From Steroidobacteraceae bacterium (GTDB lineage: Bacteria; Pseudomonadota; Gammaproteobacteria; Steroidobacterales; Steroidobacteraceae), in NCBI GenBank assembly GCA_019634895.1, contig JAHCAM010000001.1:177851-241850 (forward strand): DNA of 64,000 bases, written 5' to 3'. The notes under the pieces were generated by a model, which had not been told where the DNA came from, did not search any database, and saw only the letters and a list, made by a program, of their open reading frames with translations. Shown here piece after piece: positions 32,964-42,462 of this stretch. A program made the position numbers and the translations under genes. Numbering within the stretch: position 1 is the first letter of the stretch; the number at the start of each line of letters is the position of its first letter.

Positions 32964-34364
32964 ATGACCGCGCTGTCGCTGTTCGAGAAGATCTGGCGCG
33001 CCCACGAGGTGCTGCCCGAAACCGCCGGGGCGCCCGCGGTCCTGTACGTGGACCTGCACCTCACCCACGAGGTCACCTCGCCGCAGGCGTTCGCGATCCT
33101 GGCCGAGCGCGGCCTGCCGGTGCGCCGCCCCGGGCGCACGCTCGCGACGCTCGACCACGCCACGCCCACCGAGTCGCAGCAGGTGTTCGGCGGCGTGCCG
33201 ATCCGCATCGAGTCCGCCGCGCGGCAGATCGCGGCACTCGAGAACAACTGCGCCGCCGCCGGCGTCGAGCTCTTCGGCCTGCGCGACGCGCGGCGCGGCA
33301 TCGTGCACGTGATCGGGCCGGAGCAGGGGCTGACGCAGCCGGGCATGACCATCGTCTGCGGCGACAGCCACACCAGCACGCACGGCGCCTTCGGCACCTT
33401 CGCCTTCGGCATCGGCTCGACCGAGGTCGCGCACGTGTTCGCCACGCAATGCCTGCTGCAGCGCAAGCCGAAGACGCTCGCCATCGAGATCGGCGGCCGC
33501 CTGCCCGCGGGCACCAGCGCCAAGGACCTCGTGCTCGCGCTGATCGGCCGGCTCGGCGTGGCGGGAGGCGCAGGCCACGTCATCGAGTACCGCGGCCCGG
33601 CGGTCCGCGCGCTGTCGATGGAGGAGCGCATGACGGTCTGCAACATGTCCATCGAGGCCGGCGCGCGCGCCGGCATGATCGCGCCGGACGAAACGACGTT
33701 CGCATACCTGCGCGGGCGGCCGCGCGCGCCGCAGGGCGAGGCCTGGGAGCGCGCGCTCGAGCGCTGGCGGCGGCTGCCGGGCGACGACGGCTGCGCGTTC
33801 GATCGCGTCCTCGAGTTCGACGCCGGGACCGTCGAGCCGATGATCAGCTACGGCACCAATCCCGGCATGGTCATCCCGATCAACGGGAAGGTGCCCGCCG
33901 CAGGCGACGACGCCTTCCACAAGGCGCTGCATTACATGGGCTTCGAGCCGGGCGAGGCGCTGGCCGGCAAGCCGATCGATCTCGTGTTCGTCGGCAGCTG
34001 CACCAACGCGCGGCTCCCGGACCTGCGCATCGCGGCTTCGATGCTGCGCGGCCGCAGGATCGCGAAGGGCCTGCGCATGCTGGTGGTGCCGGGATCGCAG
34101 CAGGTGAAGCAGGCCGCGGAGGCGGAGGGCCTGCACCGCGTGTTCCTGGACGCGGGCGCCGAGTGGCGAGAGTCCGGCTGCTCGATGTGCGTCGGCATCA
34201 ACGGCGACACGGCGGCCGCCGGCCGCTACGTCGTCAGCACCAGCAACCGCAACTTCGAGGGGCGCCAGGGGCCGGGCGCGCGCACGCTGCTGGCGAGCCC
34301 GGCGACCGCGGCGGCCTGCGCGATCGCCGGGCGCATCGCCGATCCGCGCGGGTTCGCGGCGTGA
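32964..34364 (+). CDS. leuC: 3-isopropylmalate dehydratase-type large subunit
   Basis: A 466-residue aconitase-family protein of bacterial LeuC length. The 4Fe-4S ligands are present: Cys346 in [12 protein letters not shown], Cys406 and Cys409 in [30 protein letters not shown] is the substrate loop. The Fe-S motif reads CSMCVGIN where textbook LeuC has CSMCLGMN. It overlaps leuD by 4 nt. No leuA or leuB is nearby, and the pair sits beside the GntR-controlled catabolic cluster, so a catabolic role such as citramalate or dimethylmalate dehydration is possible. Leucine synthesis remains the default. Confidence 0.85.
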   Translation: MTALSLFEKIWRAHEVLPETAGAPAVLYVDLHLTHEVTSPQAFAILAERGLPVRRPGRTLATLDHATPTESQQVFGGVPIRIESAARQIAALENNCAAAGVELFGLRDARRGIVHVIGPEQGLTQPGMTIVCGDSHTSTHGAFGTFAFGIGSTEVAHVFATQCLLQRKPKTLAIEIGGRLPAGTSAKDLVLALIGRLGVAGGAGHVIEYRGPAVRALSMEERMTVCNMSIEAGARAGMIAPDETTFAYLRGRPRAPQGEAWERALERWRRLPGDDGCAFDRVLEFDAGTVEPMISYGTNPGMVIPINGKVPAAGDDAFHKALHYMGFEPGEALAGKPIDLVFVGSCTNARLPDLRIAASMLRGRRIAKGLRMLVVPGSQQVKQAAEAEGLHRVFLDAGAEWRESGCSMCVGINGDTAAAGRYVVSTSNRNFEGRQGPGARTLLASPATAAACAIAGRIADPRGFAA

Positions 34365-34972
34365 GCGGGCAGGGCGCGGCGGGCGGGAACGATGTGCGCG
34401 GCGTGCGCGTGATCCGTTCGCGCACGGTGGTGCTGCCGGCCGCCGACGTGGACACCGACCAGATCGTGCCCGCCCGCTTTTTGACGACGACTTCGCGCAT
34501 GGGTCTCGGCCGCGCGTTGTTCGCCGACTGGCGCTACGACGCCGCCGGCGCGCCGCGCGCGGATTTCGTGCTGAACCGGCCGGAGGCGGCCGGCTGCGGC
34601 ATCCTGGTCGCCGGGGGGAACTTCGGTTGCGGTTCGTCGCGCGAGCATGCCGCCTGGGCACTGCTGGACGCCGGCATCCGCGCCGTCGTCAGCACCTCGA
34701 TCGCCGACATCTTCTTCACCAACGCGCTCAAGAACGGGCTGGTGCCGGTGCGCGCCGACGCCGCCACCCACGCCTGGCTTATGGTCCACCCGGGCGCCGA
34801 AGTGGAGGTGGATGTCGCCGGGAGCGTCCTGCGCCTGCCGGATGGCCGTGAGGCCGCGTTCACGCTGGACCCGTTCGCCCGGCACTGCCTGCTGCAGGGG
34901 GTGGACGAGCTGGGCTACCTGCTGTCGCGGCTGCCCGACATCGAGGCCTGGGAAACCGCCCGCCGGGGGTGA
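34361..34972 (+). CDS. leuD: 3-isopropylmalate dehydratase-type small subunit
   Basis: A 203-residue protein beginning at a GTG that overlaps the leuC stop (GTGA). The swivel-domain motifs are clear: [20 protein letters not shown] and [18 protein letters not shown], then [19 protein letters not shown]. It should form the active dehydratase with LeuC. The N-terminal 18 residues ([15 protein letters not shown]) are longer than usual, so a downstream start (GTG before IRSRTV) is an alternative. Confidence 0.87.
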   Translation: MSGQGAAGGNDVRGVRVIRSRTVVLPAADVDTDQIVPARFLTTTSRMGLGRALFADWRYDAAGAPRADFVLNRPEAAGCGILVAGGNFGCGSSREHAAWALLDAGIRAVVSTSIADIFFTNALKNGLVPVRADAATHAWLMVHPGAEVEVDVAGSVLRLPDGREAAFTLDPFARHCLLQGVDELGYLLSRLPDIEAWETARRG

Positions 34973-35005
34973 ACGATTGGCGGCACCAACCGGTCCTACC
35001 ATCGG

Positions 35006-35060
35006 ATAAAGGGGACGCGTCCAATTAAGACTGCCGGTAATTGGACGCGTCCCATTTATC
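35006..35060. repeat. Inverted GGACGCGTCC repeat pair (cores 35013-35022, 35043-35052)
   Basis: A pair of inverted units about 30 nt apart between leuD and the hypothetical gene at 35105. Outer ends read TAAAGG and CATTTA. It separates two plus-strand genes of unrelated function. Confidence 0.9.
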
Positions 35061-35104
35061 CGGCTGAATTGACCGCCACAGGGAAATCGCCGATAACCAC
35101 GCCC

Positions 35105-35776
35105 ATGAACCGCAATTACTTCTACGCCATCGTCGCGCTGGCGCCCCTCCTTTGCGCGGCAACGGTCGCCCAGGGCAATTTCTATGGCCACTACAAGGAC
35201 GGCGTCTACACCGCACCCGGCAAGCTGTTCCGGGTGAGCTCGCCGTTCCCGGACCAGCCCACCGTGTCCGACGGGCGTGAGCCGAAGAACAACAACGCCG
35301 GGGCCGTGTCCTTCATTGACCAGGCGGGCCGCCTGAACGGCATCCTGTACATGGAGAACAAGGGCTATACGCTGCCCGCCGGCGTGGGTGCGGAGGCCGC
35401 CAAGCCGCTAGGCGACTGGCTGCGCGACACCGGCTTCCCCGGCTTCTTCAAGGTGAGCCTGCCGGGCTCGAAGATCCTGCGCGACGAGCCGGGCCAGATC
35501 GCGGGCAAGCCGGCGTGGATCGCGGTCGCGCACCTGCCGAAGGGCTCGCCGCTCGGCTACGTGGAGCGCGGCAGCTACGACGTGCAGCGCAACGACTCCT
35601 GGCGCGGCATCGCCGTGGTCGCGCACGGCAGGCATTTCTACTTATTGCAGACGGAGCTGCGCGTCGAGAAGCTGGCGGCTCCTGGCTGGAACTACGACGC
35701 GGATAGTGCCGACTGGAACACATTCCTGCCCGAACTCGAGGCGCTGTATCACCGCATCCAGTTCCTGAAGCCGTAA
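35105..35776 (+). CDS. Secreted hypothetical protein
   Basis: A 223-residue protein. The ATG at 35105 gives a signal peptide (MNRNYFYAIVALAPLLCAAT-VAQ). The mature part has a beta-rich pattern (GHYKDGVYTAPGKLFRVSSP, AGAVSFIDQAGRLNGILYME) and ends with a helix (LPELEALYHRIQFL). It resembles lipocalin-like or PsbP/Mog1-like stress proteins in rhythm only; I do not assign a family. The next gene starts 31 nt downstream in the same direction. Confidence 0.65.
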   Translation: MNRNYFYAIVALAPLLCAATVAQGNFYGHYKDGVYTAPGKLFRVSSPFPDQPTVSDGREPKNNNAGAVSFIDQAGRLNGILYMENKGYTLPAGVGAEAAKPLGDWLRDTGFPGFFKVSLPGSKILRDEPGQIAGKPAWIAVAHLPKGSPLGYVERGSYDVQRNDSWRGIAVVAHGRHFYLLQTELRVEKLAAPGWNYDADSADWNTFLPELEALYHRIQFLKP

Positions 35777-35807
35777 ACTGGGCTCTCGTTTGATGGAGAG
35801 GATTGCC

Positions 35808-36629
35808 ATGATTCCGAACAAGACATTCGTGCTGCTCCCGATGGTGCTCGCGGCTTTGGCGCTCGGCGCCTGCGGCAGCAAGGCGCCGCCCACGTCCGAC
35901 GATGCGGCCGTGCAGGCCCAGATCGAACAGGACGCCGAGCTCAAGGCGAAGGAAGAGGAGCTCGCGCGCCGCGAGGCGGAACTCGCGCTGAAGGAGAAGG
36001 AGCAGGAGCTCGCGCGCCGCGAAGCGGAACTCGCCAAGCCCGCGGCCAGGCCTCCCGTCGCGAAGACGCCGGCGCCGGCGCCGGCTCCCGCGCCCAAGGT
36101 CGCCAGCGGGCCGAAGCAGTACACGGTGCCGGCGGGCACGTCGCTCTCGGTCGAGTTGCCGGCGGCGATCACGACCAAGACTGCGCGCGTGGGTGACCGC
36201 GTCTCCGCCTACCTGACCTCCGACCTGGTGGTGGACGGCAAGGTGGTGGCGAAGGCCGGCGCGCTGCTGCAGGGCTCGGTCAGCTCGGTCGTCTCGGGCA
36301 GCCAGAGGATCGGCGGCACGCCCGAGCTCGGGCTGCGGTTCGACAACCTGACGCTGGCCGACGGCAGCGACACGACGGTCAACGGCACGGTCACGCAGGT
36401 TGCCGCGAAGAGCGACACCGCGCGCGACACCGCGAAGATCGTCGGCGGCGCCGCAGCGGGCGCAGTCATCGGTCACCAGGTGGACGGCGACAAGGGCAAG
36501 ATCATCGGCGGCCTGCTGGGCGCCGCGGCCGGCGCGGCCGCCGCCAAGAAGACCGGCACCGAGGTCGAGCTGCCCGCGGGCACCATCCTCGGCTTCACGC
36601 TGAACTCGCCGGTCACCGTCACGATGTAA
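35808..36629 (+). CDS. Lipoprotein with coiled coil and glycine-zipper tail
   Basis: A 273-residue lipoprotein; the leader ends LALGACGSK. Residues about 45-75 are a charged coiled coil made of two near-identical segments (EEELARREAELALKEKEQEL). A Pro/Ala linker follows, then a beta-rich domain (YTVPAGTSLSVELPAAITTK) and a glycine-zipper segment ([30 protein letters not shown]) like those in outer-membrane 17-kDa antigens. The start at 35808 is chosen for its GGAGAGG ribosome site. It probably spans or anchors at the outer membrane; exact role unknown. Confidence 0.78.
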   Translation: MIPNKTFVLLPMVLAALALGACGSKAPPTSDDAAVQAQIEQDAELKAKEEELARREAELALKEKEQELARREAELAKPAARPPVAKTPAPAPAPAPKVASGPKQYTVPAGTSLSVELPAAITTKTARVGDRVSAYLTSDLVVDGKVVAKAGALLQGSVSSVVSGSQRIGGTPELGLRFDNLTLADGSDTTVNGTVTQVAAKSDTARDTAKIVGGAAAGAVIGHQVDGDKGKIIGGLLGAAAGAAAAKKTGTEVELPAGTILGFTLNSPVTVTM

Positions 36630-36631
36630 CT

Positions 36632-36737
36632 TTAAAGGGGACGCGTCCAATTATCCGGACGCGTCCCTTTCGTCCCATCAGAGCTGCACTGCCGGATGCG
36701 CCCCCGTCGCGGGCGGTAATTGGACGCGTCCCCTTTA
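36632..36737. repeat. Three-unit GGACGCGTCC repeat cluster (cores 36639, 36657, 36722)
   Basis: A complete unit, a second shortened unit immediately after it, and an inverted unit 56 nt further on. The last supplies the TAA stop (36735-36737, minus strand) of the BTAD regulator. The intervening 50 nt contain no gene. Confidence 0.88.
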
Positions 36738-39700
36738 CAACCCGCGCTGCAGCCAGGCGAAGTCCGCGGCCTCGATGCCGGCGACGAGCGCCGCGCGCCG
36801 GGCTGAGAGGTCGGCGCGGCCCGCGTCCGCCGCGCGATCCGCCAGCCACTCGGCGCGCTGCACCACGAGCCCGCTCCACACCAGCGGTTCGCCGCGGGTG
36901 TAGTCGGCGAGCGCCGCCGCGTGCCGGCGCGCCTCGCGGAAATCGCCGTGGCGCAGGCAGAACTCGATCGCGAGGCGGCGGAACTCCAGGTGATTGTGGC
37001 TGACGCAGCCGCGCGCGAGCAGCGCCTCGCCCGCGGCCAGGAACTCGCGCGCCCGCTCCACGTTCGGCGTGAACAGCGCCTGGATCCCGAGGCACAGGGG
37101 TCCGCAGTAGGTCGGCGCCACCTCGAGCGCGAGCGACGCCGCCTGCCGCAGCAGCACCTGCGCATCCGCGCCGCCGCCCTCCTCGGCGAGCGCGTGGCCT
37201 AGCAGCGCCATCATCTCCGCCTCGAAGCGCCGGGCGCCGAGCTGGCGCGCCAGCGCCAGGGCGCGCTCGCTGGCTTCGCGCACGCGCGCATACTCGCCGC
37301 GGTAGATCGCGATGCTGGCCGCGGCGTTCAGCGCCAGCAGCTCCGAGCGCGGGTCGCCATGGCGCCGCGACTCGGCGATGCACTCGCTGCATTCCGCCAG
37401 CCCGACCCGCCCCTCGCCGCAATAGGCGCGCGTGATCGCCAGCATCGGCAGGTGCGAGAGCGCGAGCCCGATCGCCCCGTGCGCGCGCGCTTCCTCGACG
37501 CAGCGCAGGTAATGGTCGCGCGCGGTGCGCATGTGCCCGCGCTGGTAGCGCGCGTCACCGAGCCCGCCCAGGGCGCGCGCCTCGTCCACCGGCGACTTCG
37601 CCCGGCGCGCAAAGGCGAGCGCCTGCTCGTGCGCGGCCAGGCACTCGTCGAGCTCGCTGCGCGGGAAATGGATGTTGCCGCGCAGCGTCCACAGCTGCGC
37701 CAGCAGGTCCGGCCGGTCCTGTCCCGAGAGCACGGTCTCGGCGCGGGCGAGCGCGGCCAGCGCCTCGTCGTAGCGGTCGACGATCCTGAGCGCGTTGGCG
37801 AGGCCCATCCGCGCCCGCACCTCGGTGAGCGCATCCGGCCGCAGGTCGATGACCTCGCGGAAAGTGGCGATGGCGTCGTGCGTGTGGCCGGTGCGGGTCT
37901 GCAGTTCCCCCAGCAGGCAGCGCGCGGCGCAAAAGTCCACCGGATCGCGCGCCAGCGCGCTGGCGCGGCCCGCGAACTCCAGCGCGCGATCGAGCCGGAA
38001 CGCCATCGCCTCGGCGATCGCCGCCTCGACGCAGGCGCGCGACGCGGCCGGATCGCCGGCCTCGGCCAGGTGGCCGGCGCGCAGTCCGGCATCGCGTCCC
38101 GCGTACCAGGCGCCCGCCCGCGCGTGCAGCTCGCGCCGCGCGGACTTCAGGATCGAGGCGTACACCGCCTCGCGCAGCAGCGCGTGCGCGAACGCGAACT
38201 CCGCGCCCTCGACGACCAGCATGCCGGCGTCCAGCAGCGCATCCGGCGCGGCGCCATCGGCCAGCGCGGCGAGCGCCGCGCGCGGGAAACGCAGCCCGAG
38301 CACCGAGGCGAGGAGCAGCAACTGCCGGTCCGGCGCCGCGAGCCGCTCCATGCGCGCGAGCACCAGTGCGTGCACGGATCCGGGCAGCGCGCGCTCGCCG
38401 GCGTCCGCCGCGCGCAGCAGCTGGTCGAGGAACAGCGGGTGACCCTGGGCGCGGCGGATGCAGTCCGCGACCAGGTCGTCCGGCAGGGCCGGGTGCGCGG
38501 CCGCCAGCTCGCGCGCTTCCTCCTCGGTGAGCGGCGCGAGGTCGAGCGTGGTCAGCGGGCAGCCGCGCGCCCGCGCGCGCCAGGCCGCGTCGATCGGATC
38601 CTCATCCGGGCGCGTGGACATGACCAGCAGCGCGCGCTGCGCGGCGACCGTGGCCGCGAGTTCGCCCAGCCGCGCCGCCTCCTCGCCGCCGGCGTAGTGG
38701 AGGTCCTCGATCACCAGCAATCGCGGCGCCTCGGTGCACGCGGACTCGATCAGGTGCCGGACCGCCTCCAGGCGGCCGCGCTCCATCGCCTGCGCATCCA
38801 CGTTGCTCTCGATGGACGCCTGGCCGGCCGACAGCGGCGCATCCGCGAGCCCGCTGGCGTGCAGGATGCTGTCCGCAGAGAGCCGGCCTTCGGCGATGGC
38901 CTGCTGCACGGCGCGGCTGCGCTCCTCCGGCGCCGCTTCGGGCCGCAGCCCCAGCAGGCTTGCGAACAGCGCGGCCAGCGGCCGGCGCGCCTTGACCTGG
39001 CCGAAGTCGAGCACCTGCACCCGATGGCAGTCCACGCCGCGCGCGATGGCCGCTTCCGCCAGCGCCTGCAGCAGCCGCGTCTTGCCGATGCCGGGCTCGC
39101 CGCGCACCAGGATCGTGCGCCCGCGGCCGCTCGCGATCGTGCGTTCGAGCAGCGAGACCATCAGCGCGAGCTCCGCGGTGCGGCCGACGAAGGGCGCGGC
39201 ATGCGGGACGGCGCCGCGGCGCAGGTCGTCCGACAGCAGCGTCTCACCCGGCTTCGCGCTCGCGGCCAGCGCCTCCGCCGCCGGCACCGGATCGCCGGAG
39301 AGCGGGAAGGGGCCGCTGATGCGCGTCGGCAGCAGCGCGCCCTGCGCGATGCCGATGGCGGGATCGCCGCCGGCGAAGGCCTGCTGCAGCGCCTCGGCCG
39401 CGCGCAGCGCGCGCTCGGCCTCGTTGCCCGACGGCGCATCCAGCCCGAATACCGCGGTGAGGCGGTCGCCGGAGAGCCGGTCCGCGACGCCGCCATGCGC
39501 GGCGATGCATTCGTCGAAAGCCTGCTGGCAGCGCTGCGTGAGCTCGCGCAGGTCTTCGGCGTCCAGCGTGCGGCGCCGTGCGTCAAACTCCGGCAGGCGC
39601 AGCACCAGCACGACGCCGCTGCGCAGCCTGCGGTCGTCGGCCGCCGGCGCCGGTTGCGCGGGCGCTGCGCCGCCGGCCGGCGCCGTGTCCTCGTCCTCCC

Positions 39701-40466
39701 CGGGCAAGGGCTCGAAGTCCGCTCCCGCCGCGGCGCGGCGCTTCTTCATCAGCTCGCGATAGAGCGCCTCGGTCGCCGGTTCCGGCGCGAGGTCGAGTTC
39801 GCGGCGCAGCACGGCGCGGCACTGCTGGTACTGGCGCAACGCGTCCGTGTAGCGGCCGGCGCGCGCGCAGGCTTCCATGAGCTCCCGGTGCGCGGGCTCG
39901 TTGAGCGGCTCGAGCGCGAGCAGGCGGTTGAGCGCGTCGATCTCGCCCGCGGCGTCGCCGGCCTCGCGGCAGAAGCGCGCCTGCAGCTGCATCGCCTGCG
40001 ACAGTTCGCGCCGCAGGACGCGCCGTTCCGTGCCCAGCCAGTCGTCGAAGCTGGCCGAGCGCGCTGCGAAGCCCTCGAGCAGCTCGCCGGTCGCCAGCGG
40101 CATCGCAGCGCGCAGCGCGGCCGGCGTGGATTCCGCCAGCAGCGCGCGCAGCGCCAGCAGGTCGACCTCGATCGCGCCGACGTCCAGCGCGACCTGCAGC
40201 GTGTCGGCGCGCAGCACCTCGCGTGCGCCCGCGGGCAGCGCGCGGCGGATCGCGGAGAGCGCCTGGCGCAGGCTGGCGCGGGCCGAGTCGCCGTCCGCTT
40301 CCTCCCAGAGGAGGGTCGCCAGCTTCTCCCGGGTCTGCGGAACGCCCTGCTGCAGCGCCAGAAAAGCGAGCAGCGCCCGGCACTTGCGCGAGGTCAGCGG
40401 CAGCGGCCGCCCCCTGCGGTCGCGGAACTCGCAACCGCCCAGCAACTGGATCTGCAGTAACGCCAC
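36735..40466 (-). CDS. BTAD/AAA/TPR multidomain transcriptional regulator
   Basis: A 1243-residue protein. Residues 1-100 form a winged helix (LTSRKCRALLAFLALQQGVP) and 100-245 the bacterial transcriptional activation domain typical of SARP-type activators (ALEPLNEPAHRELMEACARA). Residues about 284-425 resemble a degenerate nucleotide-cyclase domain. An AAA/STAND ATPase follows, with Walker A GEPGIGKT at 456-463. The last 500 residues are TPR-like helices. This is the large AfsR/MalT-like architecture in which ATP and ligand binding control activation. It is divergent from the TPR gene at 40633, with a repeat pair between. Target genes are unknown. Confidence 0.9.
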   Translation of the reverse strand: MALLQIQLLGGCEFRDRRGRPLPLTSRKCRALLAFLALQQGVPQTREKLATLLWEEADGDSARASLRQALSAIRRALPAGAREVLRADTLQVALDVGAIEVDLLALRALLAESTPAALRAAMPLATGELLEGFAARSASFDDWLGTERRVLRRELSQAMQLQARFCREAGDAAGEIDALNRLLALEPLNEPAHRELMEACARAGRYTDALRQYQQCRAVLRRELDLAPEPATEALYRELMKKRRAAAGADFEPLPGEDEDTAPAGGAAPAQPAPAADDRRLRSGVVLVLRLPEFDARRRTLDAEDLRELTQRCQQAFDECIAAHGGVADRLSGDRLTAVFGLDAPSGNEAERALRAAEALQQAFAGGDPAIGIAQGALLPTRISGPFPLSGDPVPAAEALAASAKPGETLLSDDLRRGAVPHAAPFVGRTAELALMVSLLERTIASGRGRTILVRGEPGIGKTRLLQALAEAAIARGVDCHRVQVLDFGQVKARRPLAALFASLLGLRPEAAPEERSRAVQQAIAEGRLSADSILHASGLADAPLSAGQASIESNVDAQAMERGRLEAVRHLIESACTEAPRLLVIEDLHYAGGEEAARLGELAATVAAQRALLVMSTRPDEDPIDAAWRARARGCPLTTLDLAPLTEEEARELAAAHPALPDDLVADCIRRAQGHPLFLDQLLRAADAGERALPGSVHALVLARMERLAAPDRQLLLLASVLGLRFPRAALAALADGAAPDALLDAGMLVVEGAEFAFAHALLREAVYASILKSARRELHARAGAWYAGRDAGLRAGHLAEAGDPAASRACVEAAIAEAMAFRLDRALEFAGRASALARDPVDFCAARCLLGELQTRTGHTHDAIATFREVIDLRPDALTEVRARMGLANALRIVDRYDEALAALARAETVLSGQDRPDLLAQLWTLRGNIHFPRSELDECLAAHEQALAFARRAKSPVDEARALGGLGDARYQRGHMRTARDHYLRCVEEARAHGAIGLALSHLPMLAITRAYCGEGRVGLAECSECIAESRRHGDPRSELLALNAAASIAIYRGEYARVREASERALALARQLGARRFEAEMMALLGHALAEEGGGADAQVLLRQAASLALEVAPTYCGPLCLGIQALFTPNVERAREFLAAGEALLARGCVSHNHLEFRRLAIEFCLRHGDFREARRHAAALADYTRGEPLVWSGLVVQRAEWLADRAADAGRADLSARRAALVAGIEAADFAWLQRGL

Positions 40467-40558
40467 CGGCTCCCTCCCAGGAAGCCGCAGTTTTCACGTT
40501 TCTTTCACGCCTGTCGAGACGGCCCCCTCACGGCCGCTGCCTATAAAGGCGTCCACGG

Positions 40559-40613
40559 TAAAGGGGACGCGTCCCTTTACCGGCGCCGGGGGTAATTGGA
40601 CGCGTCCCCTTTA
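40559..40613. repeat. Inverted GGACGCGTCC repeat pair (cores 40565-40574, 40598-40607)
   Basis: A pair located in the divergent promoter region between the BTAD regulator (start 40466) and the TPR protein (start 40633). The right unit ends 8 nt before the GAGGAG ribosome site. Here the element cannot be a simple terminator unless the promoter lies inside or after it. Confidence 0.9.
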
Positions 40614-40632
40614 TCTTGATGAGGAGTTGTGG

Positions 40633-42033
40633 ATGAACCTGAAGGACCAGCGCGGATTGCCGGTTTCGACCCGCAGCGTGACCGCGCTCGCGCACTACGA
40701 GACGGCCGTGCAACAGACCCACAGCTACTTCGGCAACCCGCTGGCGTCGCTCGACGCCGCGCTCGCCGAGGATCCCGACTTCGCGATGGCGCATGCGCTC
40801 AGGGCCGACCTCGCCGTGATGTCCTCGGAGCAGGGCGCGCTGCCGCTGATCCGCCAGGGCATCGAAGCGCTCGGCCGCATCGGCAACCGTGCCCTGCCGC
40901 GCGAGCGCGCGCACGTCGCCGCCGCGCGCGCCTGGCTGGAGGGCGACTTCCGCCGCGCGGTCGAGCTCTACAACGCGATCTCGGTCGAACACCCGCGCGA
41001 CCTGGCCGCGATCCAGGCCGCGCACGTCATCGATTTCTATCTCGGCGACTCGCTGATGCTGCGCGACCGCGTGGCGCAGGCGCTGCCGCACTGGAACGAC
41101 GGCGTGCCCGGTTACGGTTACCTGCTCGGCATGTACGCCTTCGGCCTCGAGGAGACGGCGAACTACCCGCGCGCCGAGGACGCCGGCCGCCGCGCGCTCG
41201 ATCTCGATGCGCGCGATCCCTGGGCCGTGCATGCGGTGCAGCACGTGCACGAGATGCAGGGCCGCTTGCGCGACGGCATCGAGTGGCTGCAGGGCACTGC
41301 GCCCGACTGGCAGGACTCCGCGCTCGCCTTCCACAACTGGTGGCACCTGGCGCTGCACCACCTGGAGCTCGGCGACGGCCAGGCCGCGCTCGAGCTCTAC
41401 GACCGCGTGATCCATCCGCAGCCGACTGCGGTGGCACTCGAACTGGTGGACGCCTCGCAGCTGCTGTGGCGCATGACGCTGCGCGGCATGGAGGTCGGCG
41501 GCCGCTGGGCGGAGCTCGCGGACTGCTGGGCCGGCCCGGCGGAGGGCGGCTTCTACGTCTTCAACGATGCGCACGCGCTGATGGCGTACGCGAGCGCGGG
41601 CCGCGGCGACCAGGTCCGGCGCATCCTCGCGACGCTCGAGCGGCGCGCGGGCGACGCCGACCTGAACGGCCGCCTGACGCGCGACGTCGGCCTGCCGCTG
41701 GCGCAGGCGATCGTGGCGCTGGTGGAGGGCCGCGCGGCCAAGGCCGCGGCGCTGCTGCTGCCGATCCGCAGCCGCACGCACGTCATCGGCGGCAGCCACG
41801 CGCAGCGGGACCTGATCCAGCTCACCACGATCGAGGCCGCGCTGCGCGCCGGCCAGGGCAAGCTCGCCCGTGCGCTCGCCTCCGAGCGCACCGAGGCGAA
41901 GCCCGCGAGCCCGTTCAACTGGCAGCTCACGGCGCGCGCGCTGGAGATCGCGGGCGAGGAGCCCGGCGCCGCCGCAGCCCGCGACCACGCCGAACTGCGT
42001 CGCCGCGCCCAGTTGCGCCGCGCCGCCGCCTGA
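40633..42033 (+). CDS. TPR repeat protein (TTC38-like)
   Basis: A 466-residue all-helical protein. It starts MNLKDQRGLPVSTRSVTALA after GAGGAG. TPR-like units recur (HYETAVQQTHSYFGNPLASL; RAHVAAARAWLEGDFRRAVE; AVHAVQHVHEMQGRLRDGIE). The motif HNWWHLALHHLELGD is characteristic of the tetratricopeptide-38 family. There is no signal peptide, so it should be cytoplasmic. It is divergent from the BTAD/TPR regulator, which makes that regulator a candidate controller. Function of the family in bacteria is not known to me. Confidence 0.82.
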   Translation: MNLKDQRGLPVSTRSVTALAHYETAVQQTHSYFGNPLASLDAALAEDPDFAMAHALRADLAVMSSEQGALPLIRQGIEALGRIGNRALPRERAHVAAARAWLEGDFRRAVELYNAISVEHPRDLAAIQAAHVIDFYLGDSLMLRDRVAQALPHWNDGVPGYGYLLGMYAFGLEETANYPRAEDAGRRALDLDARDPWAVHAVQHVHEMQGRLRDGIEWLQGTAPDWQDSALAFHNWWHLALHHLELGDGQAALELYDRVIHPQPTAVALELVDASQLLWRMTLRGMEVGGRWAELADCWAGPAEGGFYVFNDAHALMAYASAGRGDQVRRILATLERRAGDADLNGRLTRDVGLPLAQAIVALVEGRAAKAAALLLPIRSRTHVIGGSHAQRDLIQLTTIEAALRAGQGKLARALASERTEAKPASPFNWQLTARALEIAGEEPGAAAARDHAELRRRAQLRRAAA

Positions 42034-42087
42034 CTGATGGGGACGCACCCCATTCAACAACCTTGATGGGGTGCGTCCCCATTCAAG
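42034..42087. repeat. Inverted repeat pair, variant sub-family TGGGG(A/T)GCGTCCCCATTC
   Basis: The units TGATGGGGACGCACCCCATT (from 42036) and its inverse (to 42086) are separated by about 5 nt. The core GACGCACC/GGTGCGTC differs from the GGACGCGTCC family, but the layout (inverted pair, short loop, just after a stop codon) is the same. A single half of this type occurs at 61076-61095. Confidence 0.82.
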
Positions 42088-42098
42088 CAAGGAGATTG

Positions 42099-42317
42099 AT
42101 GATGATCAGGAAGTTCTTGTATCGGGGCCTGCCGATGTCGGTGCTGCTGCTGTCAGCGGCCATCATGCAGGGGTTCGCCGTCCACGCATTCGCGGAGGAG
42201 GGCATCAGGACGGAAGTCGTTGCCGGCGTGGAGCCGGAAAAGCAGGACTGCCGCCCGGTCGAGCGCCTCGGCGGCAAGGTGAAGATCCGCAAGTCGGAAT
42301 GCCGCGGCCAGCGGTGA
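42099..42317 (+). CDS. Small secreted protein, paralogue of the next peptide
   Basis: A 72-residue protein, MMIRKFLYRGLPMSVLLLSA at the start. The signal peptide ends near HAFA-E, leaving a mature peptide of about 40 residues with two cysteines (QDCRPVERLGGK; RKSECRGQR), basic at the end. AAGGAG lies just upstream. The next small gene encodes an almost identical leader, so the two arose by duplication. No family is recognised. Confidence 0.65.
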   Translation: MMIRKFLYRGLPMSVLLLSAAIMQGFAVHAFAEEGIRTEVVAGVEPEKQDCRPVERLGGKVKIRKSECRGQR

Positions 42318-42462
42318 AGGCAACCGGGCGGCAGGGGAGCCGACATAAGCCGGACGGACGCCGCGGCCTGCATCGCGACGTGCAGCGCCGCGCCGCCCGA
42401 ACTGTGACCGGCGCCCCGCCGGGGTCGACGCGCTTCGTGACAGCATTCGCGCAAGGAGAAGA

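Noticed and set aside
30171..34661. 1496-residue minus-strand frame extending the TonB receptor through the LeuCD genes
   Set aside because: The receptor has a clear signal peptide and ribosome site at 32771; the extension is antisense to leuC and leuD and crosses a repeat pair.
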